The position numbers were made by a program, and so were the translations under genes. Positions 11,878-23,915 of a stretch of DNA of 64,000 bases are shown in pieces. This stretch comes from Apoderus coryli (Eukaryota; Arthropoda; Insecta; Coleoptera; Attelabidae), in the NCBI GenBank assembly GCA_911728435.2, contig OU452198.1:34067902-34131901 (forward strand). The letters run 5' to 3'. Below the pieces are notes generated by a model that was not told the origin of the DNA, made no database searches, and was given only the letters and a program-made list of their open reading frames with translations. Position 1 is the stretch's first letter. Every line of letters starts with the position of its first letter.

Positions 11878-12859
11878 TACAGGGTGTCCCAAACTCGGCG
11901 CCCCAGGAAAACCAGATAGGATAATAAAAATCTTTTTTAAAGGGCTAAATTGAGTTGCGCTAAGGTCCATTTTGGGAAAGCAAAATATTTTTTTCCAATT
12001 TCGTAAAATGGAGAAAATGACGTCAGCAATGTTATTTTTCCACGAACATACCTGTATTTTGCTACAATCGAAAATATCTTTTTTTTTCCAAACACTTTTC
12101 GAAAAAAAAAAATGTCTATCTCTTTTCGTCAAAAAGTTAGCGCGCTCACACAAAAAAAAATACTTAAATATTATTTAATTTAGTCATGTTACCAACCAAG
12201 TGCTCCATGGAAAACAATTATTCTGTTTGATTATTAGTGACAATTGTCAAAATAATTATTATTTAATTGTCAAAATAATGAATACTATATACGGAAGGTA
12301 ATTATTTACAAAGTCTATACCAAAAAAGTGTTCTCGACAAACGAAAATATATGATTTCATGAACAAAAAAATGTTTTTCAAGATATTTCACCATATACGT
12401 ATTAAAATCATATCAACTTTTTCGTATGTCGAAAACATTTTTGTTATAAATACGTTGTAAATAAGTAGTACCTGTATTACTTTCTGTATCGTATTTATTA
12501 TTTTGACGATTAATTCTTTATTATTTTGACAAGAATTGTCACTAGTAATGTGACAAAATAATTGTTTTTCATGGATCATTGGATTTGACATGGCTATGTT
12601 AAATTATATTTTAATACTATTTTTTTGTCAGTTTTGGTACTCTAGCTTTTTAGCGGATGAAGATAGAAAAAAATTTATTAGTAAAAAAGTTTTTAGAAAA
12701 ATCAGGGCTTTCGGAATGTGGTAAAATATAGGTATGTTCGTGGAAAAATAATAGTGATGACCATTTTGCAAAATCAGAAACAAATATTTTTTTGGCGTAA
12801 AATTTACCTGAATGCAACACAATTTATACCACTTCAAAAGAATTTGGGACACCCGGTAC
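11878..12859. mobile_element. Fold-back element of about 980 bp with GTACAGGGTGTCCC ends
   Basis: The left end GTACAGGGTGTCCCAAA pairs with the right end TTTGGGACACCCGGTAC. Inverted similarity extends inward through blocks such as 12008-12052 against about 12728-12765 and 12200-12290 against about 12485-12590, so almost the whole unit folds back. Open frames on either strand inside it are by-products of the palindrome. TACAGGGTG ends are frequent in insect MITEs. Confidence 0.75.
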
Positions 12860-15207
12860 ATACTACATGTTATTTTTCCTTAAGCCGAAATAAATAAAGA
12901 AAGATAATAACTCACATGTGCACCGTTTTAAATCTATTAAACAGTGCCTAGAGGATGCAAAAACAAACAAAGTTTGTCCGCTTCCTCCAAACACCACCAT
13001 ACACTCAATGGTTGCTCACGCACTATCGAACCCTCAATCCCAACTTTATCTCATCTAATTCTACCCAATAATATTTTATAATTTGAAAGAACATTTAATT
13101 CTTCTTTAAAAATTAACATAAGAATCGTATGTGTTTTTCCCTTGTTTGCCTTTCTTCATCCGGAACCTTAGGATACACAAATAAATAAAAATCCTAAGTA
13201 TCAATCTAAAAGCATTAAAAATCACCTACCAGTAACATCATGGTAAAGGTTCTATATACTCAGCCTTCAACCATTTAAAATTCTTGAAATTAATTTTCTA
13301 CTTTAATTGCAATGGCATAAGATTATACACTTTATGGCCAATATATGCATGACATCTCTGTTATTAATTGGGATGAAAATTGTCGTACCAATAAAAATGT
13401 GCGCGAGCTTTTAGATAGCCACAGCCTAATTTAGCTTATTTAACGGTTTTCTGAATAGTAACAGCGTATTTTAATATAATATTTAAAAATAAGCATCCGT
13501 ATAACATTAATTGATAATATAATAAATCACTATATTAATCGCGTTTTTTTTTTACTCAATGCATATTTCTCAACAAAATTGAACTTTCTTGTCTATTGCT
13601 ACAAAAAGAGGCGTATTAAAAAAGGCACATCAATTTCTTAAATATGTCATATTAAATCGTAAATTATTACAGTTTTATCAAAATGAAGTTATCATATAAT
13701 TTCAAATAATATAATTTATGGATTGAATTTTGTCGAAACATAACCTCTTTTTATCGCGTTTTATTAATATATTTTAATTAATTAATTTAATTAAAAGTGT
13801 TAAATGTTGAGGCGTATTTTATGCAAATCTTTTGTTTGAATTTCTGTATAATATGTACCTACCTAATTATATTAATGATTAAAATAATTTTTATTTCATC
13901 TTGGCCTGGTAAGATAATATTAAATTAATTGAACAAATGCTCCTGCGAATTATAATCTCTATGTATTTGACGTTGATTGAATTACAAGTCAAAACTTGTT
14001 TCATGATATTTTATGGATAAATATAGTCATTTATAAGTTTCTTAAATTGTACTAGTATGCTTTCAGTAGAAACAAAAATAACGCACGAAAAAAAATCTTT
14101 ATTTCGTCTAAACATAAATATTAATTAAATAAATTTGGGGATCAAACAACGTCTGGGTCAGGAAAAATAAATTAAATAAATATTTTCCTTCGTGCGGGTC
14201 TCTATCTTCGATCTACCTATAGGGTCAACGTTTGTAAGAATATTTGGTACAGTAATTAACCATAATAATTGATAGCAAATTAATTATTTTTTTATGAAAA
14301 AAAGTTCGATACTATATATTTATATACTCGTATGTTTGCTAAAAGTGTCGTGGCTATAAAAATTCAATTTATTTCTGTCAGGAAATATTAAAATTTTTTA
14401 GTAATAACTATTTCTAACTTTTTGAAATATTTCCAACAAAAGCCGGACATGAGTAATATACAAATAATAAAAAAGAAATTGTGCATGTAAAATTAAAAAT
14501 TACAATTTCCTGTAAGTAAATTTATTACATACTCGTATAATTTTGGCGAACACCTGTGTCCCGGCAGTCTCGTGGACTTTAAACGCGTCGTTAAATTAAG
14601 ACGACGCGATGCGCTCAAGGTTAGGAAAGCTCTCATAGCAACTTATCATAATGTTTTTTTTTTATTCACGTAATAATAAAATATAAAATGCAATGGTTTA
14701 CGACCTCTGTTTTTATACAGTGTGGCCGAAATAAAGATATTTACATTTAAATTTGCTAATTTCTTCATCAGTTTACGAACATCTCATACACTTTGACATG
14801 GCATTTTGTTTAATTTAGCGTGTCCCCAGTCTTATTAGGGGGGCCATGCTAATTTAAACAAAATCGCGTATATGGTACAATATTATTTCAACTTCTATGA
14901 TTATGAAATTCATGAACAGGTTTTTTGATTTTATATGCGTGATATAGGGGCAATTAGGCTGTCGTAATCCTAGTTTCTATCACCTAGTATGATGGGAGTC
15001 TTAACAAATTCGCCAGTTGCACCTATAAAACAGTAGTAGAACTCAAATTTTCTACGCTATTTTGATATTTCATCTTGTATAGAACAGAATTATTAGAAAA
15101 ATGTTGGAATAGGTGCAATGTATTTCAGTTTGCAAAACTTTTCAAACTACCTTTGCTTTTAACAATAAGACTATACCCTTGTAGTAAAAAAAATAAAAAA
15201 CACTTAC
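12860..15207. other. AT-rich non-coding DNA with a short hairpin
   Basis: No coding exon or RNA gene is recognised. Positions 14803-14864 form a hairpin with imperfect arms of about 24 bp (ATTTTGTTTAATTTAGC on the left against its complement on the right) and a loop containing a G run. This may be a small MITE remnant. Confidence 0.4.
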
Positions 15208-15318
15208 CGCACTCGCTGCTCTGTGATTTCTAGCAAATTCTGCTAACCTATCCCAACAAAAGTATAGTGGAACAAGGAATATTAAGAACACTAGAATGTC
15301 TGTTATTATGTCCAACAT
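15208..15318 (-). CDS. Candidate first exon with membrane segment, possibly of the ImpL2-like gene
   Basis: An ATG (15318-15316) opens 37 codons ending at a GTAAGT donor (15207) in phase 0. The peptide has an acidic start (MLDIITDIL), a hydrophobic core (VFLIFLVPLYFCW) and a polar end (RNHRAASA). It matches the exon at 430-540 in length, phase and pattern. On the minus strand the next exon I can support is at 6630, which accepts phase 0 and is open through its acceptor, so splicing over about 8.6 kb would fuse this leader to the ImpL2-like protein. It could equally be the start of an unrelated gene. Confidence 0.5.
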
Positions 15319-16330
15319 TTTCTTGTAATATTTAATTAAAATTTTTTATTAAAATTGGTGTAAGACGTCTAAGAATTAAAAAAAATAAACGACGAAGACA
15401 CGTTTTAAAATTCACGCACACAACATTAAAATATGGAATAAATAAATGTTCAGGGGACCGATACAAATAAGTTCGTGGATATTTATCAGTTGGTTAATTT
15501 TTTGCTATGGTTTAGGGAGTTTAGTCTATATTAATATTGTATGGAAATAAAAAAGAAATTTTAAACAATAATAATTTGAAATACGTTTTGTTTTATTCCT
15601 AAAAATATTAAATACATACTTATAAAAGTTGCAAATTTGAAAATATGACCTTCGTGGCGGTAAGAGAAAAGGAACTATGAAAATGAACCCTTTAAAAATA
15701 TCTAGAGAACATACAAAATAACTCCGAATTAAATACACTAAATTGCAATAGAGATACAGGGTGTCCCATTGGAAACTGCATGTATCTGCAGAGTGTCTCA
15801 CCTATTAGAATATTTCTGAAAATACTGTCATTGAAATAATGAAAATGTCGATAAAACAGTATCTTCACTAAATTTGCCGCTGTCCACCTCCTTGCTAGGG
15901 AGGCGAGAAGATGCCTAAACTCTCTATTCAACTTGATATTTTATAAAATTCCTATTAGATAAATATACACATATGATTCTATAGGACTAAAACAAATTTA
16001 CTGTTATCAATTTCTTTGTTTAACAAAAGTTAAAAGCACCTCGATTGAAGAGGACGTTTTGTAAATTTTGCTGCTACAGTCTAATTTTTGTTTACCCTTT
16101 TTCTACTATTTATGAACGCCTATGTAAACAAGCTTTTTTTATGCTGCATTTTGTAGGATATTTTTTTTACTATATTGCATGCAGTGTATATTTCCAAATA
16201 AAATATTTTTTTTGTGGATATCAGCTATTTTTTTTCTCACGGATGCCTATAGTACATAAATTTTTTGTCGTGTATTTTTAACACCAATTCAACTACTTAA
16301 AAGGCCAAATATATCATTTTTACAGTCTAA
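15319..16330. other. Upstream of the exon at 15208-15318; no gene seen
   Basis: The first 180 bp resemble the region upstream of the exon at 430-540 and may be promoter. A lone CAGGGTGTCCCA end-like motif occurs near 15761, but I could not find its partner. Confidence 0.35.
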
Positions 16331-16816
16331 TGTTGTATCAATCCTTTAAATTTCTATTGAGGTCTATCGGTAAGCACATGGCAGTAAGTGATTTTTGTAC
16401 TATGAACAACTCACCATTTTTGTGTAAAAAATATTTATTATATTGTATTAATAAATAAAAATTAAATTAAGTAAAACTAACATTATTTTTGTTGCTTTTC
16501 ATTTTGTTTTTGTAGACCATGATAGTTTTTAAAGATTAATTAATTGTCATTCATATTTCGATTTCTGTCGACATAAGTTGAAGAATAAGATTCCCAGATT
16601 AACTAATCGTTAAAAACTATCATGATATACAAAAAGAAAATGAAAAACAACAAAAATAATGCTATTTTTCCTTAATTTAATTTTTATTCTTTTATTAAAA
16701 TAAATATTTTTCCCACAAAAAGGTGAGTTGTTCATAGTACAATAACTTACTGCCATGTGCTTACCGATAAATGTATTTCCAGACCTCAATAGAAATTTTA
16801 AGGATTGATTTTGTAA
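16331..16816. mobile_element. Fold-back element of about 490 bp
   Basis: The left arm (16331 to about 16535) and right arm (about 16612-16816) are imperfect reverse complements. Examples are TCGGTAAGCACATGGCAGTA against TACTGCCATGTGCTTACCGA, and the inner AAACTATCATG blocks. The centre contains TCTGTCGACATAAG. It is non-coding. Confidence 0.75.
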
Positions 16817-17138
16817 AGTTTCTCTTTTCGCCACTGATGATGGAACCAGATTGGGTTCTTCCGAAACATGTTTTGACAATAGTTATGGATTTCTATTAAA
16901 TTTTTGTGGAGAAAGAAAGAAATAAAGAAGCAATGAAAAATTATTATTAAATATTGCGGGTAAATTTAATAAGTATGGATTTCTTTAATTTTTAAACCCC
17001 TTGCTACGCTCAATGTTTCCCAAAAGTGAATCAGCAAGTAGACATATCCTGTAGCATTTGTATACCAAATTTAGTTCAAATACATTATGTGGTTGTTGAG
17101 TTATCGTGGATACAGACAGACTGACAGAGATTTTCTTC

Positions 17139-17520
17139 AAAAAATCATACGATTTATTAGATTTATTTAATGTCAAATTTTTATTATAAAAAATATTTTA
17201 GTCAAATTGTCCCCATTGACGCGACGCAACGGTAGTAAATTTCCAAAATTAATTTTAACCCACCAGTTGGTGGCAACATGAAAGAGACCAAAAATAAAAT
17301 CTCGATCCCTATCCATTTTTTAACTCTCCATATCATAAATATGTATTATATCTACTAAGTATATGGAGACTATTAGTTTCATGACTTTTTTTTAATTTCA
17401 CTTAAAATTAATTTTGGAAATTTACTACCGTCGCGTCGCGTCAATGGGAACAATTTGACTAAAATATTTTTTATAACAAAAATGTGACATTAATTAAATA
17501 TAATAAATCGTATGATTTTT
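17139..17520. mobile_element. Fold-back element of about 380 bp
   Basis: The ends AAAAAATCATACGATTTATT and its complement (ending 17520) are inverted. The arms continue through blocks including CATTGACGCGACGC against GCGTCGCGTCAATG (17215-17228 and about 17430-17443). The divergence between arms is low. It is non-coding. Confidence 0.8.
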
Positions 17521-17540
17521 GGCAATAAGAATCACAAACA

Positions 17541-19599
17541 ATTTTTTCTACGACTGTCTTTAAATGCCTTTATTATATGTTCAATCATGATTTGACAATG
17601 TAATACATTGCAATGCTGTTTATCATTACGCACGGATAAAATTTCATTGTGTAATCAATTGTAATGACAAAAGTAGCGGCGGGCATGAAAAATCACCATA
17701 GCAACGCCGAAAATGCAAACACCAAATTGACAGTTTTGGTATTTATAATTAATAATAATTCGATCATACTCGTAGGAAATATATGTCATTTCATGTTCGT
17801 TGCTCAATATACTATTTTAAAGTTAATTTTAGTAATGTTGTGGACTCTGAACAGATTCTAGGCATTATTTTGTACTCTGATCTCCCATTTCGTATTTATA
17901 TTAAAAAAAATCGTTTCATTAAAAATATTATAACATTCCAATCGTCATATTTTTTTACCGAAAAGAAATTCCACATATTTTCGGCTTCAATGTCAGTAGA
18001 AATTACTCATCAACAATTATGAGATTAAAGTTAAATCATGGCTGTTTTCCAACACATTTGAATAAAATAGGATCTTAATCATATTTTTTTTCCTGCGACA
18101 AAAACGTTATTAATAATTTCCTTTCCATTCTCGACGAAGGGATTTTAGTTACCCGTAAACTTAGATGAACTGATTGCCAGCCATAAGAAAAATATTTAAT
18201 GATTGACTTCCTTATATAACACTTGCAAATTGAACATATAAGGGCATCTAAAAAAAATCTAACCTTTTCTAAATAAAAATCTGTGGCTAATAGACTAGTT
18301 TCTGAAGCCAGCCAATCACACAAAAAAAAAATCGTCATATTCTCAGTATAGAAAAAAAACTCTCAGAGCTTTTAGTATTGCAATTCACCTACGTTGATTT
18401 TATTTATGGACCCTGTCTAGATGACCCAGATAAAACGCGAATTCAGGTTGTTCAGAACTGTTGTTGTCGCTGAATCATTTATTTAATTTTACGCTCCTCA
18501 AACTCATATATTCTGACTGCCTGAAGGCCACTGCAGATGGAACATTGATGTTTCGAAACATGTTTGGTATATAACAATTCGAGCAATTATATCGCTCAAT
18601 TTGTTTGATTTATAATTAATTAATTAAGTTTAATTTACTAAAGGCCATTTATTATTTCCTGTACTGCCGGAAATAGGCCTGTACTGGCCTATTTCAAACA
18701 ACCCTATATTTATATTATTACATGTTGCAGACTCTAATATAATTATAAATTTTTACTTATTTTATGTTGTAATCCTTGTTGTTTAAGATAAATAGGAAGC
18801 ATACCTGTTTCGGAATATTCTTATTCCCTCATCAGTGGTCTATTTGGGAACAGACAAAACCATCCGAAAAACATTAATATTTTTGATTGAATTTCATTTT
18901 GTTGTTTTTTCATTTTAAAATTAATTTTAAACTTTTTTCCGACTAATATTAGCAAAAATAGTTAATCGTAAATTTAGTACTTGTTATGACTATCTTTATA
19001 TAGTATATTGTGCAACGAACATGAAATGACATTTATTTCCTACGAGTATGATCGTTTGTAGCATGAGCCGCAGGCGAGTGCTGCAAATCATACGAGTAAG
19101 AAATGGTCATTTCATGTGAGTTTCACACTATACTTTTTCTACGACTGTTTTAATGCTTTTGAATTAATTTAACATAATTTTTAGGAAAATATTTGTTTTT
19201 CGAAACTTACCCTTGTTAGCGTATAAGCCTAAATACGATAAATTAGAAGTCGTATTAAATTGACTAGGTGGTGTTAAACTATATTCACTATCACTGTTTA
19301 CGTGTTTTGAAATTAGCGAAATACTTAATTATAATTATTATTAATTATAAATACCAAAACTGTCAATTTGGTGTTTGTATTTTCCGCGTTGCTATGGTGG
19401 TTTTTCATGCCCGCCGCTACTACTTTTGTCATTACCAGGAAATTTATTTTGCGTAATAATATTTCCCTCTAGTTGATAGGCAACAAGTGGGAAATATTAT
19501 TACGCACGGGTAAATGATAAACAGCATTACAATGTACTACATTTTCAAATCATGATTGAACATATAATAAAGGCATTTAAAGACAGTCGTAGAAAAAAG
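17541..19599. mobile_element. Composite 2-kb inverted-repeat element
   Basis: The outer arms (17541 to about 17757 and about 19332-19599) are inverted and start with TTTTTTCTACGACTGTCTTT. A second inverted pair (about 17763-17815 and 19010-19056) lies inside, and another TTTTTCTACGACTG end occurs near 19134-19147 next to it, which suggests one copy inserted into or recombined with another. The central 1.2 kb (17820-19005) has no recognised coding sequence. Confidence 0.65.
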
Positions 19600-21780
19600 A
19601 ATTTGTGGAACACACGGCTTTTATTTATCCTAATCCTCTTCGTCAGGATGGATTATTTATTATTTCACAGTATAGTATAATGTACTATAAAAATGCCGAT
19701 ACCAAAAAAGAATTCAAAAAGTTTCTTAACTATTTTAGAATCACGGTTTCCCGGGCCCCATGGCAAGGTTTGCAGTCGCCCAAGTAAAAGCGAGGCTAGT
19801 CTTACAATACCTATTACCTCGCCTCGTCGTAGAAAAATATATTTTAATTTTTACTTTTCATTACTGTCAGAATAAATCTAACTATTCATTTCCTTTTTAT
19901 GTCATAATAGCTTATGGATAATTAAGACGATTTATTTATAAATTAATAACCTCAGAAATTTCAGAATTTATTGTGTGGAGATTGACTGACTCTAATTTTG
20001 CATCCCAATTACAATAGGACTCCAGTCCTAGAAAAAAACTATTTGATAATGTATTGTTTATTATTAATTATTACAGAGTGCTCAAAAATAATATTAAATA
20101 ATAATAATTCAAGAATATTAATGTTTATAGTGGGTTCATGGTTGTTTTAGAAGGGGTCATTTAAAAAAAAAATTAATTAAAAATGAATGTGGTATTTAGT
20201 GGAGTTTAAATTTTCTCGAGGTCTGAGCAAAGAATTTAATTAAATTTATGTAAAAAGAAAATTTTTTGGATATCATTCTTGAGGTTTTTGGTTCGCATTA
20301 ACAAACAATAGTGAGATAAAAAACTTTTATTTCATGTCAATCTTTTTTTACGACGTTTCGACAAACAATTTTTGTCTTCAGGATTTTTTTTTGTCAGTCT
20401 ACCAACATACAATTATTCATCAGTATCTTTTGTTAGTCCAAAAATTCATTAAGTATAAATAAAATTTTAAAAATCCGTTTAGAAGCAAGTGCGAATCGAA
20501 ATTGCCACCAGTACCTCGGTGATTTTTAGTTAGGTGTAAAAAATTGCATGTTACTAAAAATCACCGAGGTACTGGTATATTTATAAAATAAATACAAATT
20601 CTCTTACTATTATGACAATACCAATAATGGAAATAATAAAAAAAAAGGAAAAGAGAACATTAATAAGATGTTGGAAGGTAGGAATATCTTTTACACCTAT
20701 TTAAATTTATTGTGTCTTGTATTATATGTGTATTTTAAGAATTTGATTTATATTTAGATAATTTTATTTATACTTAAAAAAAAATAAAAATAAATAACTT
20801 ACCAACATTTTCACCAGCAATACTTTTCGGTCTTCAGAAATAAAATAAATAAATCGAATATTAATTGAACTAAATAAAATCTCCTACTAAACAACCACGC
20901 GTTCCCTCGAAGCTCAAAAAACGCGTTTGAAAGAAAACCCCAACAAATTTCAACGATTAAAAAAATGTGTAGGTTTTAAAAAATCAGTCTTGTCACGTAT
21001 TCACCCAATCAACGAATATTTTGGAATAGAAAAACACACGATACATAAAGAGACTAATGAATATTTTTGAGAACAATATCAAAATCATTTAAAACAACTT
21101 TATTGAAATCTTTTGGAGTGTGTTGTTCAAGAGAATCTCCAAAGCCGCGCGTAGCTTTATATCGACTTTTTTATTACTATTAGTAGAAAGTAGTATTTCC
21201 CTTATGGATTTATTCAAAGCTTATATGTTCACGTTGGAACGCCCGAACAAAAAATGAACGCATTCAGCGTGGTGCTCGTGTAGAAATATGAATGAAAATC
21301 TCGTTAATTGTTGCGTCATGCTTTTACAAATCTAGCGTTTAATTGGTTGGAATGTTCACACACCTACTTTTCTGCTCTATGGGTATGTCGTATTATTTTT
21401 TTGTGTGTGTGTCGTTTCAACCATATGTGGGGTTCAATTTTTTTGGGAAATGCTTGATGATGCAACTCTTGATAATGTTTAAATTATTTGTGAGATTTAT
21501 GATTTGTCGACTGAGTAGTTTGACTTTACAAGGGCTAGTTGAGAATTATTAATAGGCTTTAGTGCCATGCATGCTGTTTCGGAACTGTAACAAAGCATGG
21601 TACGAGAGAGTTGTATTCAGGACCCAAAGTTCACGAATAAATTTTGAAGGGAAGTTTTTTCGAAGAAACGTTTGCAGATGTCACTTTTGGTTTTACTTTG
21701 TCCGATTTTACGTAACAGAAACTTAAACAGGGTTAGGAACCCCCTGTGTATTATTAATATTTTTGATTCTTCATAACATT
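19600..21780. other. Non-coding AT-rich DNA containing one short hairpin
   Basis: No gene is recognised. Positions 20507-20576 form a hairpin with perfect 24-bp arms (ACCAGTACCTCGGTGATTTT and its complement) and a loop of about 22 bases. Nothing else stands out. Confidence 0.45.
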
Positions 21781-22038
21781 CTAGCAAATCAAAACTTAGC
21801 ACATTTCAGCATGGCTTCATGAGAAATCGTTCAAAATCTAGTAACCTCTGCATATTTTCTGAGTATGCCTCACTAGCTCTTGAAGCTGGAGAGCAGCTGG
21901 ATGTTATTTATACCGATTGTGCCAAACCTTTTGACAGGGTTAACCATCGGATCCTGCTTTGTAAACTGAGTAGGCTGGGGTTTTCATACAATTCCTTAAA
22001 CTTACTAACATCTTATTTGTATGGTCGATGTCAGAGAG
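21781..22038 (+). pseudogene. Reverse transcriptase fragment of a CR1/L2-like element
   Basis: The open frame carries FSEYASLALEAGEQLDVIYT, then DCAKPFDRVNH (RT block 3 with its first aspartate kept) and TSYLYGRCQRV. It aligns with the RT fragment at 1313-2560 (FSSYLIGRSQFV). Coding similarity stops near 22038 where a minus-strand transposase remnant begins, so the element is cut by that insertion. Confidence 0.7.
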
Positions 22039-22897
22039 TTAAGTCTTTAAAGCATAGTTGTGCGAAGTGTGCAGCATTCATTTTGACACATTTTTTAATC
22101 CGTTTTCTGAGAGACACGAGTTTCAAACAGTGCTTCTTGATTTCAACGGCAACCGCGTATATTCTACGCCACAACTCCTCGGTCGAATCAAGAGTTTCTT
22201 TGTTTCTTTCCAGCAAGCATTCTCTTGAGATCTGAAAACAGGAAACCGATTTAACAGCGCCAAACACTCCTCTGAATCATCAATTCGTTGTTGTTTTTGG
22301 TCGACTGTTGAGCTCACGCGGCACCCACTTTGCGCAAAGCTTTCGCATACCCAAATGTTCGTGTAAAATGGTAAAAACGCTACCATATGATATCTTCACA
22401 ATGTCCGCTAGCTCGTACACCTTCAATTTGCGATCGTTCATAACCAATTTGTGAATTTTTTGTCGTTTTCTGGAATAACATTCTCATTTGGGTGTCAACT
22501 GCGGTCTGCATCATTTGTGCTGGTACGACCACGTTTAAATTCAGCAATCCATTTATCTCGATGGAGCAGAGTTTGGATAATGTTTATCAAGCCATTGTTT
22601 GGTTTCCACTGTATTTTTTTTCTTCAAAAATCAATACTTTATCAAACCTCGAAATTCACCTTTTTCCATTTTTTTTTCAATAAAAAAACGTTGCTTCACA
22701 GAAACTGCTATAACTCACGAATCAATAGTCAGATTGCTGTAATATTTATGATCAAATCGAAAAATCCAGAGGATTTCAGTCGGGGCCAAGCAAAGTCACT
22801 ACCTCGACCACTCCAACGATGGGGAAAGCTGTCTAAATTTTCACGCTCCGGCCAAGCACAATGTGCTGGTGCCCCGTCGGCGTCGTGTCGTGCATAA
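22031..22897 (-). pseudogene. Patchwork of decayed Tc1/mariner transposases
   Basis: Read on the minus strand, 22386-22280 encodes a mariner-type segment with TVDQKQQRIDDSEECLALLN, and about 22680-22390 looks like the preceding N-terminal region, broken by frameshifts. Blocks 22890-22770 (DGAPAHC then FPHRWSGRGSDFAWP) and 22200-22040 (ELWRRIYAVAVEIK then LRKRIKKCVKMN) resemble the catalytic and C-terminal parts of a second IS630/Tc1-like transposase. The likely reading is one transposase interrupted by a mariner fragment. No intact frame remains. Confidence 0.6.
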
Positions 22898-23915
22898 ACC
22901 ATATATTTTCCCTTAATAAAATGGACCGGTTAGCATTAAATCGTTTTTTCTCGAAAAAGGATTAAAATATCGAAAATGAACAAGAATTAACTTTTCACGG
23001 AAAAAAGGCTGCTCTTTCAGATTTTGAAACCTATTTAGTATTAGATATACAGGGTGAAAACTTATAACATAATTTTCCATAGCAATAGTAGCGCCACATA
23101 TTCTCATACCAAAAACCCTAAAGCTGCCAATTTTGAAGTGGATAAAAAAAAGCACGATAATATTGTTAAAAAACCAAATACAATAATAACTTTGATCACC
23201 CTGTATTTCCTAAACCATCAACATTTGGATAAGGTAAGGTTGGGTCAATCATCATTATTTAGCACATAGTATCTCCAGTTAACGGTTGTTAATGAAACAC
23301 CCTGTAGATTTGAAATCCACACAACCCTACATCCAATCCAATTAAATTGTTTAGTTTCTTCTTTAAAAAATGCATTAGGTAAACATAAAAGTGAAGCATG
23401 CACTTCATTATTTTTTTTATTCTATTTAATCGTCTTTAATTGGTAATTGGTTGCTCTCAGGGGACACCCTGTAGTAATAGATAAGTTTACTGGCCTCAAA
23501 GACCGAAATACAAGATTTAGAGATTTTTTTAATGTGATAAGTTCATTGCAGCGCATCACGCGATTGCTCGCCTGTTAACGGTACAGGCGTTAGACTTTGT
23601 CCTGATGCTGCTTATCTTAATTAAATATATTTAAAATTGTCTCGACGCTTTTTTTATTCTCAACTGTCGCACGTGATATTTATGTTGAGTCATGCCTGAT
23701 CCTCGAATTAGTTACGTACCCACTACAAGAAGAATAAATACTTTAAACAACTGATAAGGTTCAGAGTTTTATACAGGGTGTCCGAAAATGACGTGTACAA
23801 CGGAATAGCACAAATTCCTTGGCCGTAAATATTATGATTTAGGTCAACTTATCTATATGTACAAAATTGCTTGGTTTGTGCGCTAGATGACTTTAAAAGT
23901 GAATATTTTGTTTAC
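22898..23915. other. Non-coding DNA with a small TACAGGGTGA MITE
   Basis: Positions 23048-23205 are bounded by perfect 10-bp inverted repeats, TACAGGGTGA and TCACCCTGTA, and look like a MITE of 158 bp. Other TACAGGGTG-like or complementary motifs at 23301, 23466 and 23773 suggest further fragments. No gene is recognised. Confidence 0.5.

Noticed and set aside
12000..12180. Protein-coding frames inside the fold-back at 11878-12859
   Set aside because: Overlapping frames on both strands reflect the palindrome and A/T runs, with no recognisable motif.
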